This document shows positions 9,259 to 19,685 of a stretch of DNA of 64,000 nt, one piece after another. Location of the stretch: contig NZ_WACG01000002.1 in the NCBI RefSeq assembly GCF_009193255.1, forward strand, positions 62,001 through 126,000. Direction: 5' to 3'. The DNA is from Arthrobacter koreensis (GTDB lineage Bacteria > Actinomycetota > Actinomycetes > Actinomycetales > Micrococcaceae). The first letter of the stretch is position 1. Each line of letters starts with the position of its first letter. A program made the translations under genes and the position numbers. The notes under the pieces are model-generated. The model was not told the DNA's origin. It did not search any database and worked only from the letters and a program-made list of their open reading frames with translations.

Positions 9259-10805
9259 GCATCGCCTCCGCATCGAACGCTTCGAATCCCCGGCTGGACA
9301 GCCTGACCACGTGGGACTCCAATTGGAAGGGCCTGAGGGTCCTGGTAACGGGAATCGGCCTGTCCGGGTTCTCGGCAGCGGACACCCTGATTGAGCTTGG
9401 TGCCCGCGTGGTCGTCGTGGACGGCGCCGACTCCGAGGAAAACAGGGGCAAGGCAGACACGCTGAAGATCGTCGGCGCCGCGGATGTCCGCTTGGGTGCC
9501 GGAGCCATGGACGGGCTCTCGACGGTCGACGGCGAACAGCCCGAACTCGTGGTCACCTCACCCGGACTCCGGCCCACGCATCCCGTCCTCGCGGCAGCCG
9601 CGGACGCCGGGATTCCGATCTGGGGCGACGTTGAGCTGGCCTGGCGGGTGCGCATCCGCGAGGGCCGCCCCACGGCTCCCTGGCTGGCCATTACCGGCAC
9701 CAACGGCAAGACCACCACGGTGGGCATGACCGAGTCCATGCTGCGCGCAGCCGGACTCCGGGCCATTGCCGCAGGCAACGTGGGCACACCGATCCTGGAC
9801 GCCATCCGCGACCCGCAGGGCTGGGACGCGATCGCCGTCGAACTCTCAAGTTTCCAGCTGCACTGGACCCATACGGTGTCGCCGCTGGCCAGCGTCTGCC
9901 TGAACATCGCAGAAGACCACGTGGACTGGCACGGCAGCTATGACGCCTACCGGTCGGACAAGGCGAAGGTTTACGCCAACACCCGGGTTGCCTGCATCTA
10001 CAACGCTGAACAGGCCGAGACCGAGCGCATGGTCGAAGACGCGGACGTGGTGGAGGGATGCCGTGCGGTGGGCTTCACCACCGGCACTCCGGCGATCAGC
10101 ATGGTGGGAATAGTCGAAGGGCTCCTGGTGGACCGCGCCTTCATCGAGGAACGCCGCAATGCCGCCGCCGAACTGGCGTCCCTGGACGATCTGGGCGACA
10201 GCGCGCCGCGCCACCTCGCCGCTGACGCCCTCGCCGCCGCGGCACTGGTGCGTGCCTTCGGCGTCGAACCGGTTGCGGTGCGCGACGGGCTGCGGAACTA
10301 TGCCCCGGGCGGGCACCGGATTGAACCGGTGGCCAAGCTCAATGACATCCTCTGGGTCAATGACTCCAAGGCCACCAACCCGCATGCTGCGGCTGCCTCG
10401 CTGGCCGCCTTCGGGAGCGTCGTCTGGATTGCCGGCGGGCTGTCCAAGGGCGTCACCTACGACGAGCTGGTCGCCGCCAACGCCAACCGCCTGCGTGCCG
10501 TCGTGCTCATCGGTTCCGATTCATCGCAGCTTCGTGCCGCATTGGCCCGACACGCTTCCGATGTGCCGGTAATTGAAGCCCGGCAGGCGGACACTGGAGA
10601 GGAAGGAACGCCCACCGGCGAAGCCGTCATGGTCCAGGCCGTGGCCGCAGCGGCCGGCGCGGCACAGGCAGGGGACACGGTCCTCATGGCACCGGCCTCG
10701 GCGTCCATGGACCAGTTCCGCTCCTACGCCCACCGGGGCGAGGCCTTCATTGAAGCTGTCCGCGGATACGTGGAAGGGCAGGCGCAGACCACCAAGGAGC
10801 CGTAG
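9255..10805 (+). CDS. murD: UDP-N-acetylmuramoylalanine--D-glutamate ligase MurD
   Basis: MurD adds D-glutamate to UDP-MurNAc-L-alanine. With a start at the GTG at 9255 the protein has 516 residues, with an N-terminal Rossmann-like motif ([12 protein letters not shown]), the P-loop [13 protein letters not shown] near residue 149, [12 protein letters not shown] and a late [11 protein letters not shown] prefer 9255 because it overlaps the mraY TGA in the GTGA arrangement used throughout this operon; an in-frame TTG at 9240 would add five residues. The stop is followed immediately by the ftsW ATG. Confidence 0.96.
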   Translation: MSIASASNASNPRLDSLTTWDSNWKGLRVLVTGIGLSGFSAADTLIELGARVVVVDGADSEENRGKADTLKIVGAADVRLGAGAMDGLSTVDGEQPELVVTSPGLRPTHPVLAAAADAGIPIWGDVELAWRVRIREGRPTAPWLAITGTNGKTTTVGMTESMLRAAGLRAIAAGNVGTPILDAIRDPQGWDAIAVELSSFQLHWTHTVSPLASVCLNIAEDHVDWHGSYDAYRSDKAKVYANTRVACIYNAEQAETERMVEDADVVEGCRAVGFTTGTPAISMVGIVEGLLVDRAFIEERRNAAAELASLDDLGDSAPRHLAADALAAAALVRAFGVEPVAVRDGLRNYAPGGHRIEPVAKLNDILWVNDSKATNPHAAAASLAAFGSVVWIAGGLSKGVTYDELVAANANRLRAVVLIGSDSSQLRAALARHASDVPVIEARQADTGEEGTPTGEAVMVQAVAAAAGAAQAGDTVLMAPASASMDQFRSYAHRGEAFIEAVRGYVEGQAQTTKEP

Positions 10806-12158
10806 ATGGTGACCACGTCCACGGGCAAGGGCCGCAAGCCGACGGCGCGACGGCGCCCGGCAGGCACACGGCCCGGCCCCTCGGCTGCAGGACCCGCCGG
10901 TACAGCCGGCCGAGCCGGCGCCGCCGGAAGTGCGCCCGCCGGTTCAGGTGCCGGAGCGGTCCCGCCGAAGAAACGGGGCCTGCGGCTTGGGGAACGGTTT
11001 ACGGCCTTCATGGTCCTGCTTGAGGGCAGCGGCTCCAAGGCGACCGGATCCAGCTACTACATGATCCTGGGCACCACGCTCGCGCTGACTGCTATCGGGC
11101 TCATGATGGTGCTCTCCGCGTCTTCCGTTGAGGCCATCGCCGCCGCCGCGGGGGACGCCGAAGCCGCCACCGAATTCGATCTCTTCATCAAGCAGCTGAT
11201 GTTTGCCGCCATCGGCATCGTGCTGATGCTCGGACTCTCGCGGTTTGGTCCGCGCTTCTACCGGGCCATCGCGTGGCTCGCACTCGGCGCCGCAGCCCTC
11301 CTGCTGGTCCTGGTGCTCTTCATCGGCGTGGAAGTCAACGGCAACAAGAACTGGCTGGCGTTCGGCCCGGTCACGGGCCAGCCCTCCGAAGCTGCGAAGC
11401 TTGCCATGGCGGTCTGGTTCGCCGCCGTGCTCTCCCGCAAGGGGCCCCTCATAGCCGACTGGAAGCATGCCCTGATTCCGGTTCTGCCGGGCGGCGGCCT
11501 GCTGATCGGCCTGGTGCTGCTGGGGCATGACCTCGGCACGGTGATCATCATGGGCCTGATCATGCTCGCGGCGCTGTTCTTCGCCGGTGCCCGGCTGAAA
11601 CTGCTCGGGCTGCTCAGCCTGGCTGCCGGCGCAGCCGCGATCGTTTCCTCGATTGCCAGCGGCAACCGGACCAGCCGCATCAGTGCCTGGCTGCAGCTGG
11701 ATTGTTCGGCAGGCCTCTGTGACCAGGCCAATGCCGGGATGTACGCCCTGGCCTCGGGCGGCTGGTTCGGCGTCGGCATCGGCCAGAGCCGGCAGAAATG
11801 GAACTGGATCCCGGAAGCCCACAATGACTTCATCTTTGCCATCATCGGCGAAGAGTTCGGACTCCTCGGCACCCTGGTGGTGCTGGTGCTGTTCGGTATC
11901 CTTGCAGTGGCCACGGTCCGGGTGACCATGCGCCACACGCAGCCGTTCATCCGCATTGTCTGCGGCTGCATCCTCGTCTGGATCATTGGCCAGGCCGCCG
12001 TGAACATCGCGATGGTGACCGGGCTGCTTCCCGTGATCGGCGTCCCGCTGCCCTTCATCTCCTACGGCGGTTCGTCCCTGACGTTCACCCTCGCCGCAGT
12101 CGGAGTCCTTTTGTCCTTTGCACGCACTATCCCCGAGAGAGAACCAGCAGCTCCATGA
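10806..12158 (+). CDS. ftsW: Septal peptidoglycan polymerase FtsW (SEDS family)
   Basis: FtsW is the SEDS-family glycosyltransferase that polymerises lipid II at the septum together with FtsI. The 450-residue protein has a cytoplasmic Ala/Gly/Pro-rich N-terminal extension of about 60 residues, then about ten membrane helices. Family motifs include [20 protein letters not shown] with the conserved acidic loop, and near the end [11 protein letters not shown]. The stop overlaps the murG start (ATGA). A second SEDS protein (RodA) is not in the window. Confidence 0.96.
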   Translation: MVTTSTGKGRKPTARRRPAGTRPGPSAAGPAGTAGRAGAAGSAPAGSGAGAVPPKKRGLRLGERFTAFMVLLEGSGSKATGSSYYMILGTTLALTAIGLMMVLSASSVEAIAAAAGDAEAATEFDLFIKQLMFAAIGIVLMLGLSRFGPRFYRAIAWLALGAAALLLVLVLFIGVEVNGNKNWLAFGPVTGQPSEAAKLAMAVWFAAVLSRKGPLIADWKHALIPVLPGGGLLIGLVLLGHDLGTVIIMGLIMLAALFFAGARLKLLGLLSLAAGAAAIVSSIASGNRTSRISAWLQLDCSAGLCDQANAGMYALASGGWFGVGIGQSRQKWNWIPEAHNDFIFAIIGEEFGLLGTLVVLVLFGILAVATVRVTMRHTQPFIRIVCGCILVWIIGQAAVNIAMVTGLLPVIGVPLPFISYGGSSLTFTLAAVGVLLSFARTIPEREPAAP

Positions 12159-13264
12159 CGCAGTCCCCACTTTCAGTAGTCCTCGCCGGCGGCGGCACAG
12201 CAGGGCACATCAGCCCGCTGCTTGCCATAGCGAACGCCGTGAGACAGCTGCGGCCCGATGCCCGCATCAAAGTGGTGGGCACTTCCGCGGGCATGGAAAC
12301 CCGGCTGGTTCCGGCAGCGGGCTATGAGCTGGCCGTCATCGACCGCGTCCCCATGCCCCGCCGGCCCAGTGGCGACCTCGCTCGCCTTCCCGCGCGTCTG
12401 GCCCGCGCGGTGCGGCAGGCAGGGGAGATCCTGGACGCCGCAGCGGCCGACGTCGTTCTGGGCGTGGGAGGTTACGTGTCCACTCCCGTGTACCTGGCCG
12501 CCCGTAAGCGCCGGATCCCCGTGGTGGTGCATGAGGCCAACGCCCGTCCGGGGCTGGCCAACCGGGTGGGGGCCAAGAACGCGGCGGTCGTGGGAGTCGC
12601 CTTTGAAGAGACCAAACTTGCCGGTGCCCGCTGGGTGGGTATGCCCATGCGCCGGGAAATCTCCGGACTTGACCGCGAAGCAGCCCGGCATGATGCCCGT
12701 GCGGCGCTGGGACTGGAACAGGACCTGCCCACGCTGGTAGTGACTGGAGGTTCCTCCGGTGCTGCGAGCATCAACGCCGCTGTCACCGCCGCCCTCCCCG
12801 AACTGGCCGCCGCAGGCATCCAGACCCTTCACGTCACCGGCCGCGGAAAGGCGGCCGCAGATGCCGAGGGCAAGGCACTGACCGCCCCGCTGTACCGTCA
12901 GGTGGAATACGTAGACGGCATGGAACTGGCCTACGCCGCCGCGGACCTGCTGCTGGCCCGCTCCGGCGCCGGAACGGTCAGCGAAATCTCCGCCGTCGGC
13001 CTTCCGGCCGTGCTGGTTCCGCTGCCGCACGGGAACGGCGAACAGGCGCTGAACGCGGCCGGGCTGGTCGATGCCGGCGGCGCACTGCTGGTGCGGGACT
13101 CGCAGTTCACCCCCGAGTGGATCAGCGCGAACATTATTCCGCTGCTGAAGGATCCCCAGGCACTAAAGACCATGGCGGAAGCCTCCGCCGCACGCGGTAT
13201 CCGCGACGCGGACACCCGAATGGCTGAGCTCATCGTTGAGGCAGCGGAACGGAAAGACGCATGA
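12155..13264 (+). CDS. murG: UDP-GlcNAc--undecaprenyl-pyrophosphoryl-MurNAc-pentapeptide transferase MurG
   Basis: MurG adds GlcNAc to lipid I to make lipid II on the inner face of the membrane. The 369-residue GT28 enzyme has the N-terminal glycine loop [20 protein letters not shown], the [13 protein letters not shown] segment and the C-terminal donor-binding region [20 protein letters not shown] with [10 protein letters not shown]. It overlaps its neighbours on both sides by four bases (ATGA), so ftsW, murG and murC are translationally coupled. Confidence 0.98.
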   Translation: MTQSPLSVVLAGGGTAGHISPLLAIANAVRQLRPDARIKVVGTSAGMETRLVPAAGYELAVIDRVPMPRRPSGDLARLPARLARAVRQAGEILDAAAADVVLGVGGYVSTPVYLAARKRRIPVVVHEANARPGLANRVGAKNAAVVGVAFEETKLAGARWVGMPMRREISGLDREAARHDARAALGLEQDLPTLVVTGGSSGAASINAAVTAALPELAAAGIQTLHVTGRGKAAADAEGKALTAPLYRQVEYVDGMELAYAAADLLLARSGAGTVSEISAVGLPAVLVPLPHGNGEQALNAAGLVDAGGALLVRDSQFTPEWISANIIPLLKDPQALKTMAEASAARGIRDADTRMAELIVEAAERKDA

Positions 13265-14679
13265 GCGCCCTGTTGCTGGAAGACCTGGGCCGGGTCCACT
13301 TCATTGGCCTCGGGGGTGCCGGCATGTCCGCCGTCGCCCGCGTCATGCTCGGCCGCGGCATAGAGGTGTCCGGATCCGATGCCCGCGATTCCGCCGGCCT
13401 GCGTGCCCTTGAGGCACTGGGCGCCGACGTGCATGTGGGCCATGACGCAGCCAACATCGCCGGTGCGCGCACCGTGGTTGTTTCCACGGCCATCCGTGCC
13501 GACAACCCCGAGCTCGCGGCAGCCGAAGCCGCCGGCATCCGTGTCCTCCACCGTTCCGAGGCCCTGGCTGCCGCAATGGAGGGCCGGGAGGTGGTTGCCG
13601 TCGCCGGTACGCACGGCAAGACCACGACGACGGCGATGATCACCGTCCTGCTCCGCGAAGCCGGACTTGATCCTTCCTTTGCCATCGGCGGCGATGTCGC
13701 GGCACTCGGCGTCAACGCTGCTGCCGGTTCGGGGCAGATGTTCGTTGCCGAAGCCGACGAGTCGGACGGCTCGTTCCTGAACTACTCACCCCGCATTTCC
13801 GTCATAACCAACGTCGAGGCGGACCACCTGGACCACTACGGCACAGCCGAGGCGGTCTTTGCCTCCTTTGACCGTTTTGTTGAACTGCTGCCCGAAGACG
13901 GCGTCCTGGTTGCCTGCGCGGATGATCCCGGCGTGCGTGACCTGCTGGCGCGGAACGTGGGATCACCGGTTCGCACCTACGGGTACTCCGCGGACGCGGA
14001 CGTCCGCATCTCAGGGACCGAGTCGGATGGGCGCCGGAGCGCCAGCACGCTGCACTTCCGCCACGACCACCGGGACCGCGAGCAACGGCTGGAGCTGCAG
14101 GTGCCGGGCCGGCACAACGTGCTCAACGCCGCTGCCGCCTTCACCGTCGCGCTGGCCCTGGGGGTTGACCCGGATGCGGCCGCACGCGGCCTGGGTACCT
14201 TCTCTGGAGCGGCGCGCCGCTTCGAACCCAAGGGCGAGGCTCGCGGAGTGCGCGTCTTCGATGACTATGCCCACCACCCGACCGAGGTGGCGGCGGCCCT
14301 GCAGGCAGCGCGGGCCGTTGCCGGCAGCCATGCCGTCCATGTCCTTTTCCAGCCTCACCTGTTTAGCCGGACCCGCAACTTCGCGGCCGAGTTCGCACAG
14401 GCACTCGATCTGGCAGATTCGGTCACCGTCCTGCCCATCTATCCCGCCCGGGAGGACCCTATTCCGGGTGTCACCTCGGAACTGATCACCGCACGCCTGA
14501 AGACGCCATCCGCCGTGGCCTCCGACGCCGGCACCGCCGTCCGGGAGATTGCCGGCCGGGCGGTCTCCGGGGACATCGTGCTGACGGTTGGCGCCGGGGA
14601 CGTGACCCAGTACGGATCCGCGCTGGTAGCGGCCCTGGGAAGCCACGATTCCGGGGGGAGCGGCCCGGATGCCGGGTAG
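13261..14679 (+). CDS. murC: UDP-N-acetylmuramate--L-alanine ligase MurC
   Basis: MurC starts the stem peptide by joining L-alanine to UDP-MurNAc. The 472-residue protein has the N-terminal nucleotide motif [10 protein letters not shown], the P-loop [13 protein letters not shown] near residue 117, [10 protein letters not shown], and [10 protein letters not shown] in the C-terminal domain. Coming after murG and before ftsQ is the usual actinobacterial order; ddl, often here in proteobacteria, is absent. Its 3' end overlaps ftsQ by 11 bases. Confidence 0.98.
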   Translation: MSALLLEDLGRVHFIGLGGAGMSAVARVMLGRGIEVSGSDARDSAGLRALEALGADVHVGHDAANIAGARTVVVSTAIRADNPELAAAEAAGIRVLHRSEALAAAMEGREVVAVAGTHGKTTTTAMITVLLREAGLDPSFAIGGDVAALGVNAAAGSGQMFVAEADESDGSFLNYSPRISVITNVEADHLDHYGTAEAVFASFDRFVELLPEDGVLVACADDPGVRDLLARNVGSPVRTYGYSADADVRISGTESDGRRSASTLHFRHDHRDREQRLELQVPGRHNVLNAAAAFTVALALGVDPDAAARGLGTFSGAARRFEPKGEARGVRVFDDYAHHPTEVAAALQAARAVAGSHAVHVLFQPHLFSRTRNFAAEFAQALDLADSVTVLPIYPAREDPIPGVTSELITARLKTPSAVASDAGTAVREIAGRAVSGDIVLTVGAGDVTQYGSALVAALGSHDSGGSGPDAG

Positions 14680-15670
14680 GAAACCCCGCCGTCCGCCGGC
14701 GGCAGCCACCGGACCCCGCGTATCCAGCCCGGGCACGCACCCCGACCGTGCCCAGCCAGCGCGCAGCGCAGCCAATTCCGCCAAGGTTGAAGTCCTCGGC
14801 ACGCGGGACGCACAGATTCACGAGATCCGTCCGGGCGCCTCGGGACATCCGGACACCGTCATCTCCGCGACACGGGATGCCTTCGACGAGCCCGGGCTTT
14901 CCGGCACGGACGGAGGAACGGAGCCGGGCGGGACTGCCGGGCAGCCCGAGGCCAGCGTCCTGGCTTTCCCCGAACCACCCGCCCGCCGGCGCCGGCGATA
15001 CGTCCTGGTGGGCTCGGGAATTGCTGCAGTGCTGCTTGCGGCGCTGTTCTTCGTGGTGTTCTTCTCTCCGGCGCTGGCCCTGAAGAACCTCCGGGTGGAA
15101 GGCAATACACTGCTGGCCACGCAGGAAGCCGAAGCCGCACTGTCTCCGCTGCTGGGCACGCCGCTGGCCCTCATCTCGGACTCCGACGCCGGAGCACTGC
15201 TGGGAGACCGGCCGGAGGTCGAGTCGGTGAAGGTGACCGCCGTGCCGCCGTCGGACCTGGTGGTCACGGTCACCGAACGGGTTCCGGTGGCAGTGCTGCA
15301 GAACGGCAGCGAGTTCCTGCTCATCGATGAGCAGGGCCGCCAGCTCAAGTCCGTGGGGGAGAGGGGCCAGGCAGCACTGCCGCTGATTGACGGCGGCACG
15401 GAAGCGGTCAATAGTTCCGTCTTCCCGACGGTTACCGCGGTGCTGGCCGCCCTTCCGCCGAACGTGCTGGGAATGCTGGACCACGCATCGGCGCAGACAG
15501 TGGACTCGGTGGAGCTCAAGCTCACCGGCGGGCAGACGGTATTCTGGGGAAGCGCGGATGCGAACGCGGCGAAGGCCAGGGCACTTGAGGCCCTGCTGCT
15601 GATGCCTCCAGCTGACCCGCCGGTTTCGGTGTTCGATGTGAGCACCCCGAACCGGCCGGTGACCCGGTGA
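14669..15670 (+). CDS. ftsQ: Cell division protein FtsQ
   Basis: FtsQ is a bitopic divisome protein that links the early and late division proteins. The 333-residue sequence has a long polar cytoplasmic N-terminus (about 110 residues), one membrane helix (about 111-131), then an extracytoplasmic POTRA domain starting LKNLRVEGNTLL, followed by the FtsQ beta domain with ERVPVAVLQNG. The start codon lies inside murC. The next gene, ftsZ, has its own regulatory region, so ftsQ likely ends the long dcw transcript or is read through into ftsZ. Confidence 0.95.
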   Translation: MPGRKPRRPPAAATGPRVSSPGTHPDRAQPARSAANSAKVEVLGTRDAQIHEIRPGASGHPDTVISATRDAFDEPGLSGTDGGTEPGGTAGQPEASVLAFPEPPARRRRRYVLVGSGIAAVLLAALFFVVFFSPALALKNLRVEGNTLLATQEAEAALSPLLGTPLALISDSDAGALLGDRPEVESVKVTAVPPSDLVVTVTERVPVAVLQNGSEFLLIDEQGRQLKSVGERGQAALPLIDGGTEAVNSSVFPTVTAVLAALPPNVLGMLDHASAQTVDSVELKLTGGQTVFWGSADANAAKARALEALLLMPPADPPVSVFDVSTPNRPVTR

Positions 15671-15771
15671 GCTTCCAGCCGCAAAACACCCGTGAAGTTT
15701 CTGACCGACACGCGCGGAACGGTAATTGCGGAAGCATCCGGCGCCCCATAGCGTCGTGGTTAGAGCAGTAC

Positions 15772-15804
15772 TTGACATAACTATAACCCTCAAGTCGAGG
15801 GTTA
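15772..15804 (+). promoter_or_regulatory. ftsZ promoter region with a perfect inverted repeat
   Basis: In the 216-base ftsQ-ftsZ spacer, TTGACA (15772-15777) is followed by TATAAC (15782-15787) and a perfect inverted repeat, TAACCCTC at 15784-15791 and GAGGGTTA at 15797-15804, separated by AAGTC. No good -10 stands 17 bases after TTGACA; TATAAC may be the -10 of a promoter with a weak -35, and TTGACA may serve another start. The repeat lies about 85 bases before the ftsZ start and may be an operator or an RNA hairpin. The promoter assignment is tentative; the repeat itself is plain. Confidence 0.55.
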
Positions 15805-15886
15805 AGGTTGTTCGGTTGAAGGTTTTGGCCGGGGCATACCCGGCCGCATTGATCAGTTGCACAGATTCGAACAAGGGACACAGGAC

Positions 15887-17053
15887 GTGGCAGCACCGCA
15901 GAATTACTTGGCCGTCATCAAGGTCGTCGGCATCGGCGGCGGCGGCGTGAATGCCGTCAACCGAATGATCGACGTCGGACTCCGCGGAGTCGAATTCATT
16001 GCCATCAATACAGATGCCCAGGCGCTGCTGATGAGCGACGCCGACGTGAAGCTTGACGTCGGACGTGAACTGACCCGCGGCCTGGGCGCCGGAGCCGATC
16101 CCGAGGTGGGCCGCAAGGCTGCAGAGGACCACGCCGAGGAAATCGAAGAGGTGCTGCGCGGAGCGGACATGGTCTTCGTGACCGCAGGCGAAGGCGGCGG
16201 CACCGGCACCGGCGGTGCACCCGTCGTGGCCCGGATCGCCCGTTCCCTCGGCGCCCTGACCATCGGCGTGGTGACGCGTCCCTTCACCTTCGAAGGCCGC
16301 CGCCGCTCCAACCAGGCTGAATCCGGCATCGATACCCTGCGGGACGAAGTCGATACCCTGATCGTCATCCCGAACGACCGCCTGCTATCGATCAGCGACC
16401 GCAACGTCTCGATGCTGGACGCCTTCCGTTCCGCGGACCAGGTGCTGCTGTCCGGTGTCCAGGGCATCACCGACCTGATCACGACCCCCGGCCTGATCAA
16501 CCTCGACTTCGCCGACGTAAAGTCCGTGATGCAGGGCGCAGGCTCCGCACTGATGGGCATTGGTTCCGCCCGCGGCGAGGACCGAGCAGTGAAGGCAGCC
16601 GAGCTGGCTATCGCCTCCCCGCTGCTCGAAGCCTCCATTGACGGTGCACACGGCGTCCTGCTGTCCATCCAGGGCGGCTCCGACCTCGGCCTGTTCGAGA
16701 TCAACGAAGCCGCGCGCCTGGTGCAGGAAGTCGCCCACCCGGAGGCCAACATCATCTTCGGCGCCGTCATTGACGATGCGCTGGGAGATGAGGCCCGCGT
16801 GACCGTGATCGCCGCCGGCTTCGACCAGGTGGATGTCACCTCGCAGCCCGCTTCGGCCAAGCCTGCTGAGCAGCCGCTCACCTCTCCGGCCGCAGCTGCC
16901 GCTGCTGCCGGAACGGGGAACTCGGCCTGGGCCCAGCGCCCGCAGACCGTACCTGCCGATGCCGGGTTCGACGTCGACCTGCCCGCCGTGGTGGAGCCAG
17001 ACCTCAGCGCGGGGCGCCAGGACGACCTGGACGTTCCTGATTTCCTCAAGTGA
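15887..17053 (+). CDS. ftsZ: Cell division GTPase FtsZ
   Basis: FtsZ is the tubulin-like GTPase that forms the division ring. The 388-residue protein has the N-terminal [17 protein letters not shown], the tubulin signature GGGTGTG, the T7 catalytic loop [11 protein letters not shown], a low-complexity linker and the conserved C-terminal tail [10 protein letters not shown] that binds partners such as SepF. The GTG at 15887 is chosen over an in-frame ATG at 15857 because AAGGGA lies eight bases upstream and homology starts there. With no ftsA in the cluster, SepF (18650) is the expected membrane anchor. Confidence 0.98.
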   Translation: MAAPQNYLAVIKVVGIGGGGVNAVNRMIDVGLRGVEFIAINTDAQALLMSDADVKLDVGRELTRGLGAGADPEVGRKAAEDHAEEIEEVLRGADMVFVTAGEGGGTGTGGAPVVARIARSLGALTIGVVTRPFTFEGRRRSNQAESGIDTLRDEVDTLIVIPNDRLLSISDRNVSMLDAFRSADQVLLSGVQGITDLITTPGLINLDFADVKSVMQGAGSALMGIGSARGEDRAVKAAELAIASPLLEASIDGAHGVLLSIQGGSDLGLFEINEAARLVQEVAHPEANIIFGAVIDDALGDEARVTVIAAGFDQVDVTSQPASAKPAEQPLTSPAAAAAAAGTGNSAWAQRPQTVPADAGFDVDLPAVVEPDLSAGRQDDLDVPDFLK

Positions 17054-17084
17054 GACCAGTACGGGCGCGAGGTTGTCTGATCGT

Positions 17085-17786
17085 ATGTTTTGGTGGGAAG
17101 GGCAGGGCCCTGCGGGGTTCCGCGTAGCTTTCACCGATACATCGGCGGGCAACCTCGCGCTGCATGTTGGGGATGATCCCGCCCAAGTGCGCCGGCGCAG
17201 GTCCCAGCTGGAACAGCGGATGGACGTGCAGCCGGAGTCGCTGCGGTTCATGGAACAGGTCCACTCAGCAGACGTGGCCCTGGTGCATGGCCTTCCCGCG
17301 GCAGGGGAGGTCCCGGTGGCGGATGCACTCCTCAGCCCGGACGGCTCCGCCCCGCTGGCCGTTATGGTAGCCGACTGCCTGCCGGTGGTTTTTGCCGGGA
17401 CGGGGCCGGACGGCGCGGTCAGCGCGGCAGCACACGCGGGCCGGCGCGGCCTGCTGGACGGCATCCTGACACATACGGTCACTGCCCTCCGCGACGCCGG
17501 CGCCACCGGAATCCAGGCGTGGATCGGCCCCGCGGTGTGCGGCAAATGCTACGAGGTTCCGAAAGAAATGCTTGGACAGGCAGCCCACCTTCCCGGCGCG
17601 TCTTCCAGGACCAGCTGGGGGACACCGGCGCTGGACCTGCCTGCAGCAGCCCGCAACCAGCTGCTGTCCCAGGATGTATCCGTCCAGATGGTCCCCGGAT
17701 GCACCATGGAAGAACCGCGGCTCTTCTCCCACCGCCGGGATGCCCCCACGGGCCGGTTCGCCGGACTCATCTGGCAGCCCCGGTGA
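17085..17786 (+). CDS. pgeF: Laccase-domain protein of the YfiH/PgeF family
   Basis: This 233-residue protein belongs to the YfiH/LACC1 family (COG1496). E. coli YfiH (PgeF) acts in peptidoglycan editing, and other members are purine nucleoside phosphorylases or adenosine deaminases. The family's metal-site motifs are present: EQVHSADVALVHG, VADCLPVV, AAHAGRRGLL and IGPAVCGKCYEV. The position after ftsZ and before yggS is standard for actinobacteria. The start is uncertain: ATG 17085 is used, but TTG 17073 is also in frame and no ribosome binding site settles it. Confidence 0.9.
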   Translation: MFWWEGQGPAGFRVAFTDTSAGNLALHVGDDPAQVRRRRSQLEQRMDVQPESLRFMEQVHSADVALVHGLPAAGEVPVADALLSPDGSAPLAVMVADCLPVVFAGTGPDGAVSAAAHAGRRGLLDGILTHTVTALRDAGATGIQAWIGPAVCGKCYEVPKEMLGQAAHLPGASSRTSWGTPALDLPAAARNQLLSQDVSVQMVPGCTMEEPRLFSHRRDAPTGRFAGLIWQPR

Positions 17787-17828
17787 CCCGGCCCCGGCCC
17801 AACGGAATACAGCACCATCGAGGAAGCA

Positions 17829-18566
17829 ATGAGCACCACCACTGACCGTGCAGCAGACCTGCAGCGCCGCCTCGAGCGGGTCCGGCACCGCATCGCCGCA
17901 GCGGCCCTAGGCCGCACTGAACCGGAACTCATCGTTGTCACGAAGTACTTTCCGGCTTCCGACGTCGCCCTGCTGGCGGGGCTCGGAGTGCGGGACGTGG
18001 GCGAGAACAAGGCCCAGGAAGCCGAGGCCAAGGCCGCAGGGCTGGCTGGATCAGATCTGCGCTGGCACTTCATTGGGCAGCTGCAGACCAATAAGGCCAA
18101 ATCAGTGGTCCGGTACGCCTCCGCTGTGCACTCCGTGGACCGGCCCGGGCTTGTGGCGGCACTGGGCAAGGCAATGGCCGCCGAGAACCGCCGGCGCACC
18201 GAAGCGGGAGAGCCGGAAAGGGCGCCGCTGGACTGCTACCTGCAGCTCGATCTGCGCGCCGCGGAGGACCTCGAGCCCGGCCGCGGCGGGGCCCGCCCCG
18301 CGGACATGCTGGAGCTCGCTGCGGCGGTCTCGGCAGATCCCGGGCTGTCCCTTGCCGGACTCATGGCCGTTGCGCCGCTCGGCGGGGATCCGGCAGAGGC
18401 CTTTGGGCGCCTCCAGGAACTCTCCGCCGACCTCACGGCCCGCTATCCGCAGGCTGCGGGTATCTCCGCCGGCATGAGCCAGGATCTCGAAGCCGCAGTG
18501 GCGCACGGCGCGACACACCTGCGGATTGGCTCGGATGTTCTCGGTCCCCGCCCCGCTGTGGGGTAG
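17829..18566 (+). CDS. YggS family pyridoxal phosphate homeostasis protein
   Basis: The 245-residue protein is a fold type III PLP-binding protein of the YggS/PLPBP family, which buffers pyridoxal phosphate and affects amino acid homeostasis. The PLP lysine is Lys39 in VVTKYFPASDVALL. Other family motifs follow: VGENKAQEAEAKA, WHFIGQLQTNKAK, and near the end SAGMSQDLEAAVAHGATHLRIG. It lies between pgeF and sepF, the usual actinobacterial place, and is probably cotranscribed with ftsZ and pgeF. Confidence 0.94.
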   Translation: MSTTTDRAADLQRRLERVRHRIAAAALGRTEPELIVVTKYFPASDVALLAGLGVRDVGENKAQEAEAKAAGLAGSDLRWHFIGQLQTNKAKSVVRYASAVHSVDRPGLVAALGKAMAAENRRRTEAGEPERAPLDCYLQLDLRAAEDLEPGRGGARPADMLELAAAVSADPGLSLAGLMAVAPLGGDPAEAFGRLQELSADLTARYPQAAGISAGMSQDLEAAVAHGATHLRIGSDVLGPRPAVG

Positions 18567-18649
18567 CGTCAAAGACGGCAGGGGTAACACTGCAAAATCA
18601 CTGGGTACCACTGGATAACGCGGGACGCTGAAGGACTGAAGGAGCAACC

Positions 18650-19183
18650 ATGGCTGGCGCAATGCGCAGGACGATGATCTACCTTGGGCTCGCCGATGGC
18701 GATGAGCTTTACGAGGACGAGCAGAAGCCTGTCCGCGAGGCACCCGCCAGGGAAGAGGAACGGGCACCGGAAAACGAGCGGCAGGACCGCGAGCCGGCAG
18801 CGCCGTCCCAGCCCGAGCGCAAGACCGCGGTGGAGGAATACCGTGCTCCGGTAACTCCCATCAAGCGTGCCCCCTCATCGGCAAAGGAAGACGTGGCAGG
18901 TTTGCGGCAAATCACTACTGTCCATCCCCGTTCCTACAATGACGCCAAGATCATCGGCGAGAGTTTCCGCGACGGGATTCCGGTCATCATGAACGTCACC
19001 GACATGGGAGAAGCGGACGCCAAGCGCCTCGTGGACTTCTCCGCGGGACTTGTGTTCGGGTTGCGCGGTACCATCGAACGGGTGACCAACAAGGTCTTCC
19101 TGCTATCGCCGTCCTACGTCGAGGTGCTGGGGGATGACAAGAAGGTCAGCGAGTCCCAGTCCACTTTCTTCAACCAGAGCTAG
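18650..19183 (+). CDS. sepF: Cell division protein SepF
   Basis: SepF binds the FtsZ C-terminal tail and tethers the Z ring to the membrane. The 177-residue protein has an N-terminal segment beginning [14 protein letters not shown], fit to form an amphipathic membrane-binding helix, a charged linker (about 20-80), and the C-terminal SepF domain from about residue 85 ([20 protein letters not shown]). GGAG precedes the ATG. Since ftsA is missing from this cluster, SepF is the likely principal FtsZ anchor, as in other actinobacteria. Confidence 0.96.
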   Translation: MAGAMRRTMIYLGLADGDELYEDEQKPVREAPAREEERAPENERQDREPAAPSQPERKTAVEEYRAPVTPIKRAPSSAKEDVAGLRQITTVHPRSYNDAKIIGESFRDGIPVIMNVTDMGEADAKRLVDFSAGLVFGLRGTIERVTNKVFLLSPSYVEVLGDDKKVSESQSTFFNQS

Positions 19184-19186
19184 CCG

Positions 19187-19203
19187 CCGCCCCTCCGGGG
19201 CGG
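19187..19203 (+). terminator. Small hairpin after sepF
   Basis: CCGCCCC (19187-19193) and GGGGCGG (19197-19203) form a 7-base stem with a TCC loop directly after the sepF stop codon. No T-run follows and yggT begins 40 bases later. It may be a weak terminator or an mRNA-stabilising hairpin. Confidence 0.35.
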
Positions 19204-19243
19204 AGCGGGCAGCCGTTCTCCTACGGCGGAAACGACAACACGC

Positions 19244-19537
19244 GTGAGTATTATTTTTGCCCTGCTGTACCTGGTGCTGATGCTCTTTCAGCTCGCCCTG
19301 ATCCTGCGCATCGTTTATGACGCGGTGCAGATGTTTGCCCGTCAGTGGCGTCCCAAGGGGGCCGCACTGGTCCTGGCTACCGCGGTTTACGGGGCCACGG
19401 ACCCTCCCATCCGGGCATTGAGGCGGATTATTCCGCCGCTGCGCCTGGGAGGGATCTCCCTTGACCTGGCGTTTCTGCTGCTGTTCATCGTGGTAAGCAT
19501 TGCCATGCAGATCGTGTGGGCAGCAGCCGTTCGCTAG
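19244..19537 (+). CDS. YggT family membrane protein
   Basis: This 97-residue protein has two membrane helices (about residues 3-23 and 68-90) with the YggT motif TDPPIRALRRIIPPLRLGGISLD between them. YggT proteins occur beside ftsZ and sepF in many Gram-positives; a function in division or envelope maintenance is suspected but not settled. The start is a GTG. The 148-base gap after it holds the divIVA promoter. Confidence 0.92.
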   Translation: MSIIFALLYLVLMLFQLALILRIVYDAVQMFARQWRPKGAALVLATAVYGATDPPIRALRRIIPPLRLGGISLDLAFLLLFIVVSIAMQIVWAAAVR

Positions 19538-19553
19538 GCAGGCGAGGGGTTGG

Positions 19554-19581
19554 TTCGATATCGGTTCGCAAAAGATATAAT
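19554..19581 (+). promoter_or_regulatory. divIVA promoter
   Basis: A consensus -10 hexamer TATAAT stands at 19576-19581 in an AT-rich stretch that contrasts with the surrounding GC-rich DNA. The best -35 is TTCGAT at 19554-19559 with a 16-base spacer, a poor match. A start near 19588 would give a leader of about 100 bases before the divIVA ATG. The strong -10 fits an abundant growth protein. Confidence 0.6.
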
Positions 19582-19685
19582 GTGAAAATTATATTGAAAT
19601 GATCCCTGATTTTATGTTCGAGATTCTGTAACTAGGCTCACTGCCCAAGGGCAGGCCGGCCTGATAACCAGTATGAGGTGACCAG

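Noticed and set aside
14486-16132. 548-residue frame antisense to murC, ftsQ and the ftsZ promoter
   Set aside because: It crosses three features with clear function on the plus strand and has no ribosome binding site.
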